A DNA stretch of 60,891 nucleotides from Desulfoscipio geothermicus (GCA_016841905.1 JAENYF010000015.1:1-60891); one strand, 5' to 3'; positions 17,714-27,108 are shown, counted from the first letter of the stretch. Translations and numbers: made by a program. The notes: generated by a model from the sequence alone, not told the origin.

Positions 17714-19264
17714 ATGGACTATGCAAAAATTAGTGAAGAATCTCTTGATAAAATAATGCAGCAGATTAGAATTGAGAATGGAATGGTTTCAACAGTTGTT
17801 AATACCCCAACACCATCTGATGATAAAAGTGAATCAACTATTTTTGCAGGATCTGAAAATTTAGCTATGATCGATAAGTTTCTTGCTGAAGCCGTCATTG
17901 GTAAACAAATTGGACTTTACAGGGCTCCAATGTACAAACAAAAAGGAATTAAACGAGTTATTGCTCGTTTAATTGAGAAGGTATATTTGCGGGTATCAAT
18001 GCTAATTAGTCGTGATATTCGTGATTTTAATGGAATTATTTTATCAGTAATTCATGCAATTAAAAGAGAGCTAGAGAATTTACAGAGTAACGATATGACC
18101 TTTCAAAATGAAGTTGAAAACTTTGGAACTGAAATTAAAGTTCTTGGAAGTAGATTTGGCACTTTGAGTGATGAAATTAGAATGTTACAGAATGAATATG
18201 GAACTTTGGAAAATGATTTAATAACATTACGCAATAAATACGGTACTTTGAAAGATGAACTAGTAACCTTACGAGATGAATACGGGGTTTTGAAAGATGA
18301 ACTAGTAACCTTACGAAATGATATTGGGATCTTAAGAGATGAAAATGCATGCGCAAGAGCTGAAATTGAACGTACAGAACAAAATAATATAAATTTAGAA
18401 AATCGATTAACTGAACATACATCCATTCTTTTAGAGAAAGGCAATAAGAATGAATTGTTGCTGCGCGAGTTGAACGAAGAAATGGTTGCGACAAAAGCAA
18501 TTGTTAAATGGGTTAATAATGAGCAATTTACCAAAGCTGTAGAAACAAAAATCGGAACTGAGACTTTAAATAACCCGGTATTTTACCATGAGTTTGAAGA
18601 AAGATTCCGCGGACCCCAGCATGACATTCGACAAAGGCTCATGGTCTACATGCCTGTGTTGGAGGGGCATTTTGGCACTTTAACAGACAAGAAGTTTATA
18701 GATATTGGTTGTGGGCGCGGAGAATGGATGGATCTGTTAAAAGAAAGAGGCGCCAAGGACTATATTGGTGTTGATATAAACGAAATCCAACTGGGAATAA
18801 GTAAAGAGAAAGGTCATCCCGTTGTAAATCAAGATTGTGTGGCATACATAGCCGGGTTGGCGGATGCCAGCGTTGATATGGTCAGTGGTATTCAAATCAT
18901 TGAACACTTGCCATTAAATATTTTACTGGTGCTTTTGCAAGAATGTAAGCGTGTCCTTAAACCTGGGGGGATGATCCTATTTGAAACTCCTAATCCAAGC
19001 AATTTGGTAACGGCAGCTACTTGGTTCTATACAGACCCTACCCATGAACGTCCCATTCACCAAGAAATAGCTACGTTTTTAGCAGAACACTCTGGATTTA
19101 AGAATGTGAGGATTATAGAAGTTAACCCTGCCCGTTATTCTCAAAATTTGATAACGCCAACTATTTTTGATGGTAACCAAAACGTTTGGGTTGAGAATAT
19201 AGAATTACTAAATAATCTTTTATACGGGCCACAAGATTATGCATTGCTAGGGACAAAGGCATGA
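17714..19264 (+). CDS. coiled-coil SAM-dependent methyltransferase, possible glycan chain terminator
   Basis: A 516-residue protein. Residues 1-110 are soluble with a basic amphipathic stretch (about 75-105). Residues 115-260 are a long coiled coil, in which 149-204 are four near-identical 14-residue units of the type GTLKDELVTLRDEY. A class I methyltransferase domain follows (about 300-460), with motif I FIDIGCGRGEW (from residue 328), the acidic VDIN, and ETPNPSN. The GCGRGEW type is shared with WbdD, the O9a chain-terminating enzyme, whose coiled coil acts as a length ruler. WbdD carries its coil after the catalytic parts and also has a kinase domain; this protein has neither feature. A terminator role is inferred from its place next to a Wzt with a glycan-recognition domain. 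Confidence 0.82.
   Translation: MDYAKISEESLDKIMQQIRIENGMVSTVVNTPTPSDDKSESTIFAGSENLAMIDKFLAEAVIGKQIGLYRAPMYKQKGIKRVIARLIEKVYLRVSMLISRDIRDFNGIILSVIHAIKRELENLQSNDMTFQNEVENFGTEIKVLGSRFGTLSDEIRMLQNEYGTLENDLITLRNKYGTLKDELVTLRDEYGVLKDELVTLRNDIGILRDENACARAEIERTEQNNINLENRLTEHTSILLEKGNKNELLLRELNEEMVATKAIVKWVNNEQFTKAVETKIGTETLNNPVFYHEFEERFRGPQHDIRQRLMVYMPVLEGHFGTLTDKKFIDIGCGRGEWMDLLKERGAKDYIGVDINEIQLGISKEKGHPVVNQDCVAYIAGLADASVDMVSGIQIIEHLPLNILLVLLQECKRVLKPGGMILFETPNPSNLVTAATWFYTDPTHERPIHQEIATFLAEHSGFKNVRIIEVNPARYSQNLITPTIFDGNQNVWVENIELLNNLLYGPQDYALLGTKA
18158..18325 (+). repeat. four tandem 42-bp units in the methyltransferase coiled coil
   Basis: Four units of exactly 42 bp begin at 18158, 18200, 18242 and 18284, each coding for a 14-residue double heptad. 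The third and fourth units are nearly identical in DNA, which points to recent duplication. A degenerate fifth unit follows. Unit changes would keep frame and coil register. Confidence 0.85.
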
Positions 19265-20283
19265 GTAAAATAAGAAAATTGGCTTTTATTTCTAATGCCC
19301 CCCTTTCGGGGGAACGTGGCGGGGCTGAGATTTTTAACGAACAGATTGTAGAGCATTTCAGCAAATATGTTCCTTATGTAAAGCATATACCGGTTATATG
19401 CTCCGAAGCTACTTTTGAAGCCATTTTGAAAGGATATGTTACCTGTTATGATCTGGACCTTAGTGAGTTTGATGGTGTAGTCTCAGCAAAAGCGCCAACA
19501 TTTGCAGTAAGACATCCAAACCATGTGTGTTATTTGCAGCATACTATTCGGGTGTTCTATGATATGTTCGATGAAATTAAGGACGATCCCGGCAATTATG
19601 CTAAGAGGAAGTTAATCCAGCGGATGGACACAGAGTTGCTTAGTCCGCCCAGAGTAAAAAAGCTTTTTTCAATTGGCCATGAGGTAAACCGGCGGTTGGA
19701 GAAATATAATGGAATTAGCAGTACCGTAATGCATCATGGATTGTCGGCAGGAGAATTTTATTGTAAAAATTATGATTATATTTATATGCCCGGCAGACTG
19801 CATAAATGGAAACGCGTCGATCTGATGGTAAAAGCGATGCATTACGTTAAGGCGCCTATCCAATTGAAGATTGCCGGCACAGGTGACCGGTTGCAGGAAT
19901 TAAAGGCCTTGGCTGGGAATGACCTGCGCATAGAATTTTTGGGATTTGTAACAGACGAAGAGATGAAAGAGCAATATTCTAATGCTCTGGTAGTTATATT
20001 TACTCCGATACGTGAAGACTATGGTCTTATTCTCCATGAAGGATTTAAAAGCAAAAAGCCTGTTATTACCTGCACCGATTCCGGTGAACCAAGCCGGTTT
20101 ATCAAGCAGGGTGAGAACGGTTTTGCAGTAGATCCGAATCCAAAAGAGATTGCCAAATGCATTGACTATTTATATGAGCATAAGGAAAAAGTAAAGCTAA
20201 TGGGCCAGTGTGGCTTTGAGACGATTGCTCATATAACATGGGATAATGTGGTGAAAACTCTTTTGGCGGCATTGGAGGCATAA
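19261..20283 (+). CDS. GT4 family glycosyltransferase
   Basis: A 340-residue GT-B fold protein. The N-terminus has SNAPLSGERGGAEIFNEQ (a GGAE nucleotide-sugar region), then PGRLHKWKRVDLMVKA as the second domain begins, and the E-x7-E type block REDYGLILHEGFKSKKPV. It overlaps the methyltransferase stop by 4 bp (ATGA), so the two are translationally coupled and may act on the same glycan. Donor and acceptor are unknown. Confidence 0.85.
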   Translation: MSKIRKLAFISNAPLSGERGGAEIFNEQIVEHFSKYVPYVKHIPVICSEATFEAILKGYVTCYDLDLSEFDGVVSAKAPTFAVRHPNHVCYLQHTIRVFYDMFDEIKDDPGNYAKRKLIQRMDTELLSPPRVKKLFSIGHEVNRRLEKYNGISSTVMHHGLSAGEFYCKNYDYIYMPGRLHKWKRVDLMVKAMHYVKAPIQLKIAGTGDRLQELKALAGNDLRIEFLGFVTDEEMKEQYSNALVVIFTPIREDYGLILHEGFKSKKPVITCTDSGEPSRFIKQGENGFAVDPNPKEIAKCIDYLYEHKEKVKLMGQCGFETIAHITWDNVVKTLLAALEA

Positions 20284-20284
20284 A

Positions 20285-22375
20285 ATGAAGAATATAAAGA
20301 TTACGATTCTGGATATGCAGCCGATTGAGCCACCAACAGGTGGCGGGCGATTGCGGTTGCTGGGGTTATACAGCGGTTTTAAAAATGATATAGAAGCGAT
20401 CTATGTAGGTTCATATGATTGGCGTGGGCCTGGTTACCGTAATCATAAACTATCTGATTGTTTGACAGAAATCGATGTTCCCCTTTCCGAAGCTCATTTT
20501 AAAGCGCATGATGCTCTTTCCGTCCGTTTGGGCAAAGGGTGCATTGATACAGCTTTTTCTTTACAAGGACACCTTTCTGCAAAGTTCATCCAACAAGCCA
20601 AGGTCGAAGCCCAAAGTGCAGAAATTGTTATTTTTTCTCATCAGTGGCTTTTCCCGTATGTAGCACAGGTGCTGGATGAAAAAAAACAGCTTATAGTTTA
20701 TGACGCTCACAATTGTGAGGGGTTGCTTCGGGTTAAGTTACTGGATGATGGTACGAAATTAGCAAATGAGGTGTGCCGTGCAGCGGTAAAATGTGAGTAC
20801 GAGTTATGTCATGCTGCAGATTTGATTTTTGCTTGTTCTCAGGAGGACAAGAATAACTTCGTGAAATTATACAGCGTTAATCCAAACAAAATCATAATTG
20901 TCCCTAACGGTGTTTTTACTACTCGGATAATGCCATGTGACGATCAAAGAAAGAGGCAACAAATTAAAGCCCGACTTGGTATTACAAAACCTGCAGTTTG
21001 TTTTATTGGCAGCGGTTATTATCCCAATGAGGAAGCCGGACGTTTAATCATAGAGGTAGCTGATATGCTGCCTCAATATCACTTTATTATTATTGGCGGC
21101 GTCGGCAACAATTTGCAAGACTTTGATGTGCATAAACATCCCAATGTGATTATTACTGGTTTCGTTGAGGAACAGGAGAAATTAGATTACTTCGCTGCAA
21201 GTGATATTGCTCTCAACCCAATGCTATCCGGTTCCGGTACGAACATAAAGATGTTTGACTTTATGGCGGCAGGCCTGCCTATTATTACAACAGATATTGG
21301 CGCGCGTGGAATTGCCAATACGTCAGGAAAAGTATATCAGCTCTGTGATAGAAATAAGCAGGACCTTGCCCAAAAGATTTGTCATCTTATGGAGGCTCCG
21401 GATCATTATGCTGAACTTAAACAATATGGACGTATTGAAGCTTGTGAGAAATATAGTTGGGAACAAATTTCTTATGAGCTTGGCTATAAATTGGTACAAA
21501 AATACAGGAAAAAATTCAGTAGAACTCCCTTTTTTTCTGTAATCATCCCCACCTATGAGCGCCATGCTCTTCTGACAAAGTTGCTGGACAACCTTCGGAA
21601 GCAGACATATCGGGATTTCGAAGTGATTATTGTGGACCAGTCGGAAGAAAAATATTCCGGTCTTGTTCGTTACCAAAACATGGACATTACATATTTTAAA
21701 ACAAGTATCAGGGGGGCATCAAAGGCCAGGAATACTGGTATTAGATTGGCCAAGGGGTGTGTGGCAGCCTTCATTGATGATGATTGTATTCCTGAAACTA
21801 CATGGCTCCAAAATTCGGAACGTTACCTAAAAAAGCCGAACGTAGTTGGAGTAGAGGGCTGCATTAAAGCGGATATTTATGATAATGTCAATTATCGGGT
21901 TGTAAGTAATGTGAATTTTGAAGGAATTGGTTTTATGACAGCCAATCTATTTGTCCGCATGGACGTGCTCAATGAAATTGATGGACTTGATGAGACTTTT
22001 GATAATCCTCATTTTCGGGAAGATACCGACCTTGGCTGGCGCGTACAGGAAAGGGGCGATATTCCCTATGGAAGGGATGTTGTGGTTCTTCACCCTTCTC
22101 ATAAACGCGATAGTGTAAGGGAAAGTATTGATGAACGGAACAAATTCTTTGTTCATGACCCGCTACTTATGAAAAAACACCCCAAAAAGTTTATAGACTT
22201 ATTCGTGGCGGAGGGACACTACAGGGAAAAGGTATACTGGAAATATTTTAGTGAAGGCATAAAACGCCATGGCATTCCCAATGAGATATTGAAGAGGATT
22301 CTGGAGGATAAACGGGTTGATCATAGTCTTATTCCAAAAGATATCTTGGAATCAATTCTCAAGGACATGCAATAA
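20285..22375 (+). CDS. bifunctional glycosyltransferase, GT4-GT2 fusion
   Basis: A 696-residue protein with two catalytic domains. Residues 1-400 are GT4-like (TPPTGGGRLRLLG-type start, GSGYYPNEEAGRLI, SGSGTNIKMFDFMAAGLPI). Residues about 412-640 are GT2-like (FFSVIIPTYERHALL, FEVIIVDQSEE, IDDDCIPETTW). A GT2 domain of this kind needs the acidic DDD for metal binding, and it is present. Such a fusion can add two successive sugars. It starts 1 bp after the previous gene ends. Confidence 0.85.
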   Translation: MKNIKITILDMQPIEPPTGGGRLRLLGLYSGFKNDIEAIYVGSYDWRGPGYRNHKLSDCLTEIDVPLSEAHFKAHDALSVRLGKGCIDTAFSLQGHLSAKFIQQAKVEAQSAEIVIFSHQWLFPYVAQVLDEKKQLIVYDAHNCEGLLRVKLLDDGTKLANEVCRAAVKCEYELCHAADLIFACSQEDKNNFVKLYSVNPNKIIIVPNGVFTTRIMPCDDQRKRQQIKARLGITKPAVCFIGSGYYPNEEAGRLIIEVADMLPQYHFIIIGGVGNNLQDFDVHKHPNVIITGFVEEQEKLDYFAASDIALNPMLSGSGTNIKMFDFMAAGLPIITTDIGARGIANTSGKVYQLCDRNKQDLAQKICHLMEAPDHYAELKQYGRIEACEKYSWEQISYELGYKLVQKYRKKFSRTPFFSVIIPTYERHALLTKLLDNLRKQTYRDFEVIIVDQSEEKYSGLVRYQNMDITYFKTSIRGASKARNTGIRLAKGCVAAFIDDDCIPETTWLQNSERYLKKPNVVGVEGCIKADIYDNVNYRVVSNVNFEGIGFMTANLFVRMDVLNEIDGLDETFDNPHFREDTDLGWRVQERGDIPYGRDVVVLHPSHKRDSVRESIDERNKFFVHDPLLMKKHPKKFIDLFVAEGHYREKVYWKYFSEGIKRHGIPNEILKRILEDKRVDHSLIPKDILESILKDMQ

Positions 22376-22666
22376 CTAATGAATATTAAATATGTTGAAG
22401 TTGAAACAGTTAGTTGCAGACAATGATTATAGAGTACTTATTGGGCTTGCTGCTAGAAAACATATAGAGGAAAATTAGAGGAAAATTGCTCGGTTAAGTT
22501 ATTTGCGGAAGAGTTGATGAATTTTATTAAAAATAATGCATTAAAAGACTCTTGTGTAGCTTGGTAGATAAGGTAAGTAATGAACTATATGATATGGGTA
22601 TAGAGTATCAGAGTGATTTAATTGATAATATCGCGGAACAAATTTTGACGGTGAGCGGTTGATGTT
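22376..22666 (+). pseudogene. degraded short coding remnant between glycosyltransferases
   Basis: This 291-bp stretch has no intact gene but carries pieces of coding-like sequence broken by stops and shifts. One piece reads LKQLVADNDYRVLIGLAARK, similar in style to the C-terminal helix of GT4 enzymes. A later piece reads VSNELYDMGIEYQSDLIDNI. A direct repeat of the 11-mer TAGAGGAAAAT (22465-22475 and 22476-22486) marks a small duplication. It may be the scar of a lost gene at the point where glycan genes were exchanged. Confidence 0.4.
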
Positions 22667-23803
22667 ATGATTAATAAATCTTTAATAAAAGAATTTTTAA
22701 TAGTTATTTTTATAGTTGCGTTGTCAAGGTTTGTTTTTTGGTTAAGTGCTTTGGTCTGGAATATATTGCATAATTCAAATATGGGTTTGATAGAGTTATT
22801 ATGCCAATGGGATGCTGGATGGTATTCCGGTATTGTTACAAATGGTTATATGAAAGAACCTAGCGAGCATCCTAATGGTGATGCAGCGAATTGGGCTTTT
22901 TTCCCGTTGTACCCTTTACTCGTAAGGTTTTTTGTCTGGCTAACTGGTTTAAGTGCTGGTTATGCTGGTGTAATATCTTCAACCATTTTTTTGGTAATAG
23001 CATTAGTTTTTGTGTTTAGGTATATTTCTATAACTCGTAATAGTTGTTATGCTTTTTCTGTAATAGTTCTTATGGCATTTGGGCCTTATTCATTTTATTA
23101 TTCATCATTATATACAGAGTCATTATTTGTAGCTCTAACTGCAATTTGTTTCTATTTCTTGGAAAAAGAACGGTGGCTTTTATGTGGCATTTTTGGTGCC
23201 TTATTATCCGCAACTCGCCCTGTTGGGGTATTTTTCTTTATACCGTTATTATTAAAAATAATTACTCCATATGTAATTAAGCATGAATCTTTATTTGGTA
23301 CAATTAAAAGCGTAATTAACAACGAAAAACAGGTATTTTCACTTTTATTAGTTCCCGCCGGTTTGTTTGCGTATATGACATATTTATATTTCTATGTAGG
23401 TGACCCCTTTGCTTTCCAACACATTCAGATATCTTGGGGACGTGAGAATGGAAATCCTTTTATAGTGCTATATAGAGGCTTATTGGGCCAAGGGGCTTTT
23501 GGGGGAATTCAATCTCAATATTTGTCACTGTGGGGGCTTCTAGGTTTGGTTCTATCTGGGTATTTGATAATACAAAAAAGATACTATGAAGGCATTTTCG
23601 CTTTGTTTTGCATTTTAATTCCTATGACATCAAACGTTCAATCGTTGCCAAGGTACTTAATGGGATCTGTTGTTTTGGTTTATGCCATCAATGATATCCT
23701 TAGTCGTTTTAATAAATTTAAGTGGCCAATTATTGCTGCGTTAAGTTCCATCAATGTTTTACTATTATTCTTGTGGTTTTCAGGGCATCTTATAACAACG
23801 TAG
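22667..23803 (+). CDS. PIG-V-like GT-C mannosyltransferase family membrane protein
   Basis: A 378-residue protein with about nine to ten membrane segments. The motif LCQWDAGWYSGIVTNGY (about 46-62) matches the first loop of PIG-V-related GT-C transferases, whose WDA carries the catalytic acid, and FFPLYPLLVR follows in the usual place. Such enzymes use polyprenyl-phosphate sugars outside the membrane. The GtrB-like and GtrA-like genes just downstream could supply and flip that donor. Substrate is inferred only. Confidence 0.8.
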   Translation: MINKSLIKEFLIVIFIVALSRFVFWLSALVWNILHNSNMGLIELLCQWDAGWYSGIVTNGYMKEPSEHPNGDAANWAFFPLYPLLVRFFVWLTGLSAGYAGVISSTIFLVIALVFVFRYISITRNSCYAFSVIVLMAFGPYSFYYSSLYTESLFVALTAICFYFLEKERWLLCGIFGALLSATRPVGVFFFIPLLLKIITPYVIKHESLFGTIKSVINNEKQVFSLLLVPAGLFAYMTYLYFYVGDPFAFQHIQISWGRENGNPFIVLYRGLLGQGAFGGIQSQYLSLWGLLGLVLSGYLIIQKRYYEGIFALFCILIPMTSNVQSLPRYLMGSVVLVYAINDILSRFNKFKWPIIAALSSINVLLLFLWFSGHLITT

Positions 23804-23813
23804 AGGTGTAGTA

Positions 23814-24416
23814 ATGAAATTGCCTATTAGAGGATTGCTATATATTGTTTCAATATGCTTATGTTTTTGGTATGCCACTGTATTATACTGGGCACAAATA
23901 CCTAATGTTTGTCCTGAATATAAGTTGTACTATTTGGACAAGAAATTAATCGACTGGCCGGGATACGGTGGGTTAAGCTACAATTTAGGCGAAAAAATAT
24001 TTTTTAAGACCGATGATAATGGTATGCAAAAGGTTCCATTCAGAGGACAGGGATGGTCGGGCATTGAGTCCTGGGGAACTTGGACTATTGGTCATAATGC
24101 TGATTTATTTTTCGCATTAGAGGATGATATTGACTCAGATTTAATTATGACGACCAAGGCAACGGCGTTTAGGCCGGGGGGTTATCAATTGGTTGATGTC
24201 TCGGTTAATAATGAAATGGTTGGTGCTCTTAATTTTAAGCATTCTGAAATTATGGAGTACAATATTAAGATACCTAAAAAATTGTCAACCAAAAGCGAAA
24301 TCATGAACATTAATTTTAATATCCATAACCCAGCTTCCCCAGAACAATATGGTTTATCTAATGATAATCGTTTGTTGGGAATTGGCTTAGTTTGGTTGCA
24401 AATAGATAAAACATAG
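23814..24416 (+). CDS. membrane-anchored protein with DUF7024-like domain
   Basis: A 200-residue protein with one N-terminal hydrophobic anchor (about 6-27) and an extracytoplasmic beta-rich domain. The pattern GWSGIESWGTWTIG, then a strand-rich region ending LGIGLVWLQID, resembles the small domain (DUF7024 type) found beside or fused to GT-C and phosphoglycerol transferases. It starts 10 bp after the PIG-V-like gene and probably works with it, perhaps in binding acceptor glycan. Family assignment is by pattern only. Confidence 0.65.
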   Translation: MKLPIRGLLYIVSICLCFWYATVLYWAQIPNVCPEYKLYYLDKKLIDWPGYGGLSYNLGEKIFFKTDDNGMQKVPFRGQGWSGIESWGTWTIGHNADLFFALEDDIDSDLIMTTKATAFRPGGYQLVDVSVNNEMVGALNFKHSEIMEYNIKIPKKLSTKSEIMNINFNIHNPASPEQYGLSNDNRLLGIGLVWLQIDKT

Positions 24417-24483
24417 TTTAGTTATATTTTTCTAAGGATATTTTAAAAGGTTTCATTGGAATCTTCTGGGGAGGGGGAAAGAA

Positions 24484-25479
24484 ATGCAGAATAGCAGACC
24501 TGAAAGCGTTCTGATTTCAATTGTTGTTCCCATGTACAATGAATCTGAAAATATTAATGTTTTTTATAATAGAATAATTAATGTTTTAAATAAAACGGGT
24601 GATTCCTTCGAGATTGTTTGCATTAACGATGGTAGCAAAGATGATACATTAGAACGTTTAGAGAGATTAAATAATAATGACCATCGAGTTAAGATCATTA
24701 ATCTTTCCCGTAACTTTGGTCAGGAAATTGCTTTGAGCGCTGGAATTGACTTTGCAACAGGGCATGCCGTGATACCTATTGATGCAGATTTACAGGATCC
24801 CCCTGAAGTAATTCCTGAGTTGCTGGCTAAATGGCGGGAGGGATACGACGTTGTTTATGCAACACGGGTGAAGAGGGAAGGTGAAACTTGGTTAAAACGT
24901 TTTACTGCTCATTCATTTTACGGGGTAATTAGTAAATTAACCCCATTTAAAATCCCTAAGGATACTGGTAATTTCCGGGTAATGGACAGAAAGGTTATTG
25001 ATGCAATAAAACAATTACGAGAGCAGCACCGGTTTATGAAGGGGTTGTTTAGTTGGGTTGGTTTTAGGCAAATTGGCGTTCCTTATACCCGGGAACCACG
25101 ATTTGCTGGTAAAACCAAATGGAATTATTGGAAACTTTGGAATTTAGCATTAGAAGGTATAACATCCTTTAGTTACCTTCCTTTGCAATTAGCTACTTAT
25201 TTGGGTATGTCTGTTTCATTAGGAGCTCTTGTGTTTGGTTTTTATATTCTTATTAAGACCTTGCTAATGGGTAATCCAGTCCCGGGTTATCCTTCTTTAA
25301 TGACGGTAATGTTATTTTTAGGTGGAGTGCAACTTTTCACTATTGGTATTATTGGCGAATATGTTGGCCGTATTTACAATGAATCCAAAAGGAGGCCCTT
25401 ATATTTTGTCAGTAATACTTTAGGCTTTGATAATACTTTTTTACAGACTACTCGGAAGCAAAAAGTTGGAAGCCTGTAA
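24484..25479 (+). CDS. GT2 polyprenyl-phosphate glycosyltransferase (GtrB/DPM1 type)
   Basis: A 331-residue enzyme that should move a sugar from a nucleotide donor onto undecaprenyl phosphate on the cytoplasmic face. The GT-A domain shows VVPMYNESENINVF, CINDGSKDDT and the metal motif DADLQDPPE. Two C-terminal membrane helices (about 235-300) are as in GtrB. The product would feed the PIG-V-like transferase after flipping by the GtrA-like protein encoded next. The strong site GGGGAGGGGG precedes the ATG. Confidence 0.9.
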   Translation: MQNSRPESVLISIVVPMYNESENINVFYNRIINVLNKTGDSFEIVCINDGSKDDTLERLERLNNNDHRVKIINLSRNFGQEIALSAGIDFATGHAVIPIDADLQDPPEVIPELLAKWREGYDVVYATRVKREGETWLKRFTAHSFYGVISKLTPFKIPKDTGNFRVMDRKVIDAIKQLREQHRFMKGLFSWVGFRQIGVPYTREPRFAGKTKWNYWKLWNLALEGITSFSYLPLQLATYLGMSVSLGALVFGFYILIKTLLMGNPVPGYPSLMTVMLFLGGVQLFTIGIIGEYVGRIYNESKRRPLYFVSNTLGFDNTFLQTTRKQKVGSL

Positions 25480-25499
25480 AACCACCATTTGGAGGGGAT

Positions 25500-25943
25500 T
25501 TGATTAATAACCATATTCAGCTAATTAACCAATTGATCCGTTTTGGTTTAGTCGGGCTTTTATCGACAATTACCCATATGGGTACTTTAATAATATTAGT
25601 AGAAATTTTTAAATTTCTACCTCTGGTTGCTTCAACAATTGGATTTATTTTAGCTGTAATTATTTCATATATTCTAAACTATAGTTTTACTTTTGATGCC
25701 ACCGGCAAACATGCGATTATATTTCCACGGTATTGTACAGTATGTATTGTTGGTTTAATGCTTAATACCGGTATAATGTATTTGACTGTTGAAATTTTGG
25801 GTATATGGTATGTAATAGGCCAGGTCTGTACTCTACTTGTTGTACCGGTTTCCAATTTTACATTAAACAAACTATGGGCATTTAAAGTTCCCGATACAAA
25901 TGTTGACCGAGTTGTAAACAGCAATGACTTAGATGAGCGATAA
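25500..25943 (+). CDS. GtrA-family membrane protein (putative flippase)
   Basis: A 147-residue protein with four membrane helices typical of GtrA, with RFGLVGLLSTITHMGTL at the start and FTLNKLWAFK at the end. The start is TTG 25500, right behind GGAGGGG; spacing is short but no better start exists. The GtrB-GtrA pair is known from O-antigen glucosylation and similar side-branch modification in Gram-positive cell walls. Confidence 0.85.
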   Translation: MINNHIQLINQLIRFGLVGLLSTITHMGTLIILVEIFKFLPLVASTIGFILAVIISYILNYSFTFDATGKHAIIFPRYCTVCIVGLMLNTGIMYLTVEILGIWYVIGQVCTLLVVPVSNFTLNKLWAFKVPDTNVDRVVNSNDLDER

Positions 25944-26007
25944 TCGAAAGGTTAAGAAAGCTTTTACATTATGGTCGGCATGATTTATTATAACGGAGGC
26001 GTGATGT

Positions 26008-27108
26008 TTGCTCATAAAATTAGCAATAAATGCCCGGTTTCTTACTCAACAGGTAACCGGTGTGCAGAGATATGCACGAGAAATAGTGAATGAAATAGTA
26101 CCTATAGCCGGGCAAGAACAAGTGGTATTGCTTGCGCCAAAGGGAGCTCCTGCTAACTTTGCAGGCCTAAATGTACATAGATCGGCATTAAGAATCCAAG
26201 GTCAGCTGTGGGAACAAATGATATTGCCATTTATGACAAAGGGTATTGGCGCTGATATATTATGGTCTCCGGGAAATATCGGGCCTATTATGGTTTCACG
26301 ACAGGTTTTAACTATCCACGACGCGGCGGTTTTTGCACATCCTGAAGGATACAACCCGCTATTTAGTAAATGGTACCGCACAAACCTGCCTATTCTAGCT
26401 AAACGGGTCGATAAAATTATTACGGTAAGCGATTTCTCTAGAAGAGAAATAATACGCTATTTAAATATACCTCAGGTTAAAGTGGTTGTTGTTCCCAATG
26501 GCGTATCTTCAATGTTTCACCTCTATTCTCAAAAAGACATTAATAAATTTAGATGGCGTGAGGAACTGCCGGAAAGTTTTATTTTAGCACTGGGTTCCAG
26601 GGGATGTAACAAGAATTACAGACGGCTACTGGAAGCATGGGAAATTATTAGCCAAAAACAAGAGTATAAAGACTTATGGCTGGTTACAGCTGGGGGTAGG
26701 GCGGCTACTCTTGCCGGGGATAATCCGGATAAGGACTACCAATTAACACGCATAAAAAATTTAGGTTATGTTGATGATAGTAAATTACCTTTGCTTTATA
26801 ATGCTGCAGATGCTTTTATATTCCCATCAATATATGAGGGTTTTGGATTACCTCCGCTGGAAGCAATGGCTTGTGGCTGCCCGGTGATTGCTGCCGGATC
26901 ATCCTCACTGCCTGAAGTTTGTGGTGATGCAGCAATATACTGTGACCCATATAATGTTGGAGATATGGCCGCCAAGATCGAGCTGGTAATGAGTGACGCA
27001 ACGCTAAGAAAGGCCATGACTAAAAAAGGATTGAAACATGTTTCAAAATACACATGGCGGCGGAGTGCCACAAAAACCCTTGAATTGATAAAGCAGGTGT
27101 CACTGTAA
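26008..27108 (+). CDS. GT4 family glycosyltransferase
   Basis: A 366-residue GT-B enzyme. TTG 26008 is used, eight bases after GGAGG; no in-frame ATG fits. The N-terminus has the TGVQRYARE acceptor-side loop; further on are LGSRGCNKNYRRLLEA and the donor-site block YEGFGLPPLEAMACGCP. It is similar in build to the gene at 16354. Base composition here rises again above that of the AT-rich island. Its stop codon shares one base with the next start, so both are coupled. Confidence 0.88.
   Translation: MLIKLAINARFLTQQVTGVQRYAREIVNEIVPIAGQEQVVLLAPKGAPANFAGLNVHRSALRIQGQLWEQMILPFMTKGIGADILWSPGNIGPIMVSRQVLTIHDAAVFAHPEGYNPLFSKWYRTNLPILAKRVDKIITVSDFSRREIIRYLNIPQVKVVVVPNGVSSMFHLYSQKDINKFRWREELPESFILALGSRGCNKNYRRLLEAWEIISQKQEYKDLWLVTAGGRAATLAGDNPDKDYQLTRIKNLGYVDDSKLPLLYNAADAFIFPSIYEGFGLPPLEAMACGCPVIAAGSSSLPEVCGDAAIYCDPYNVGDMAAKIELVMSDATLRKAMTKKGLKHVSKYTWRRSATKTLELIKQVSL

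Noticed and set aside
18158-18325. CRISPR-like array
   Set aside because: The 42-bp units are directly joined with no spacers and lie within a coding frame.
18103-18534. Minus-strand frame across the coiled-coil repeats
   Set aside because: It is a repeat-driven shadow, with the peptide periodicity simply reflecting the 42-bp units.
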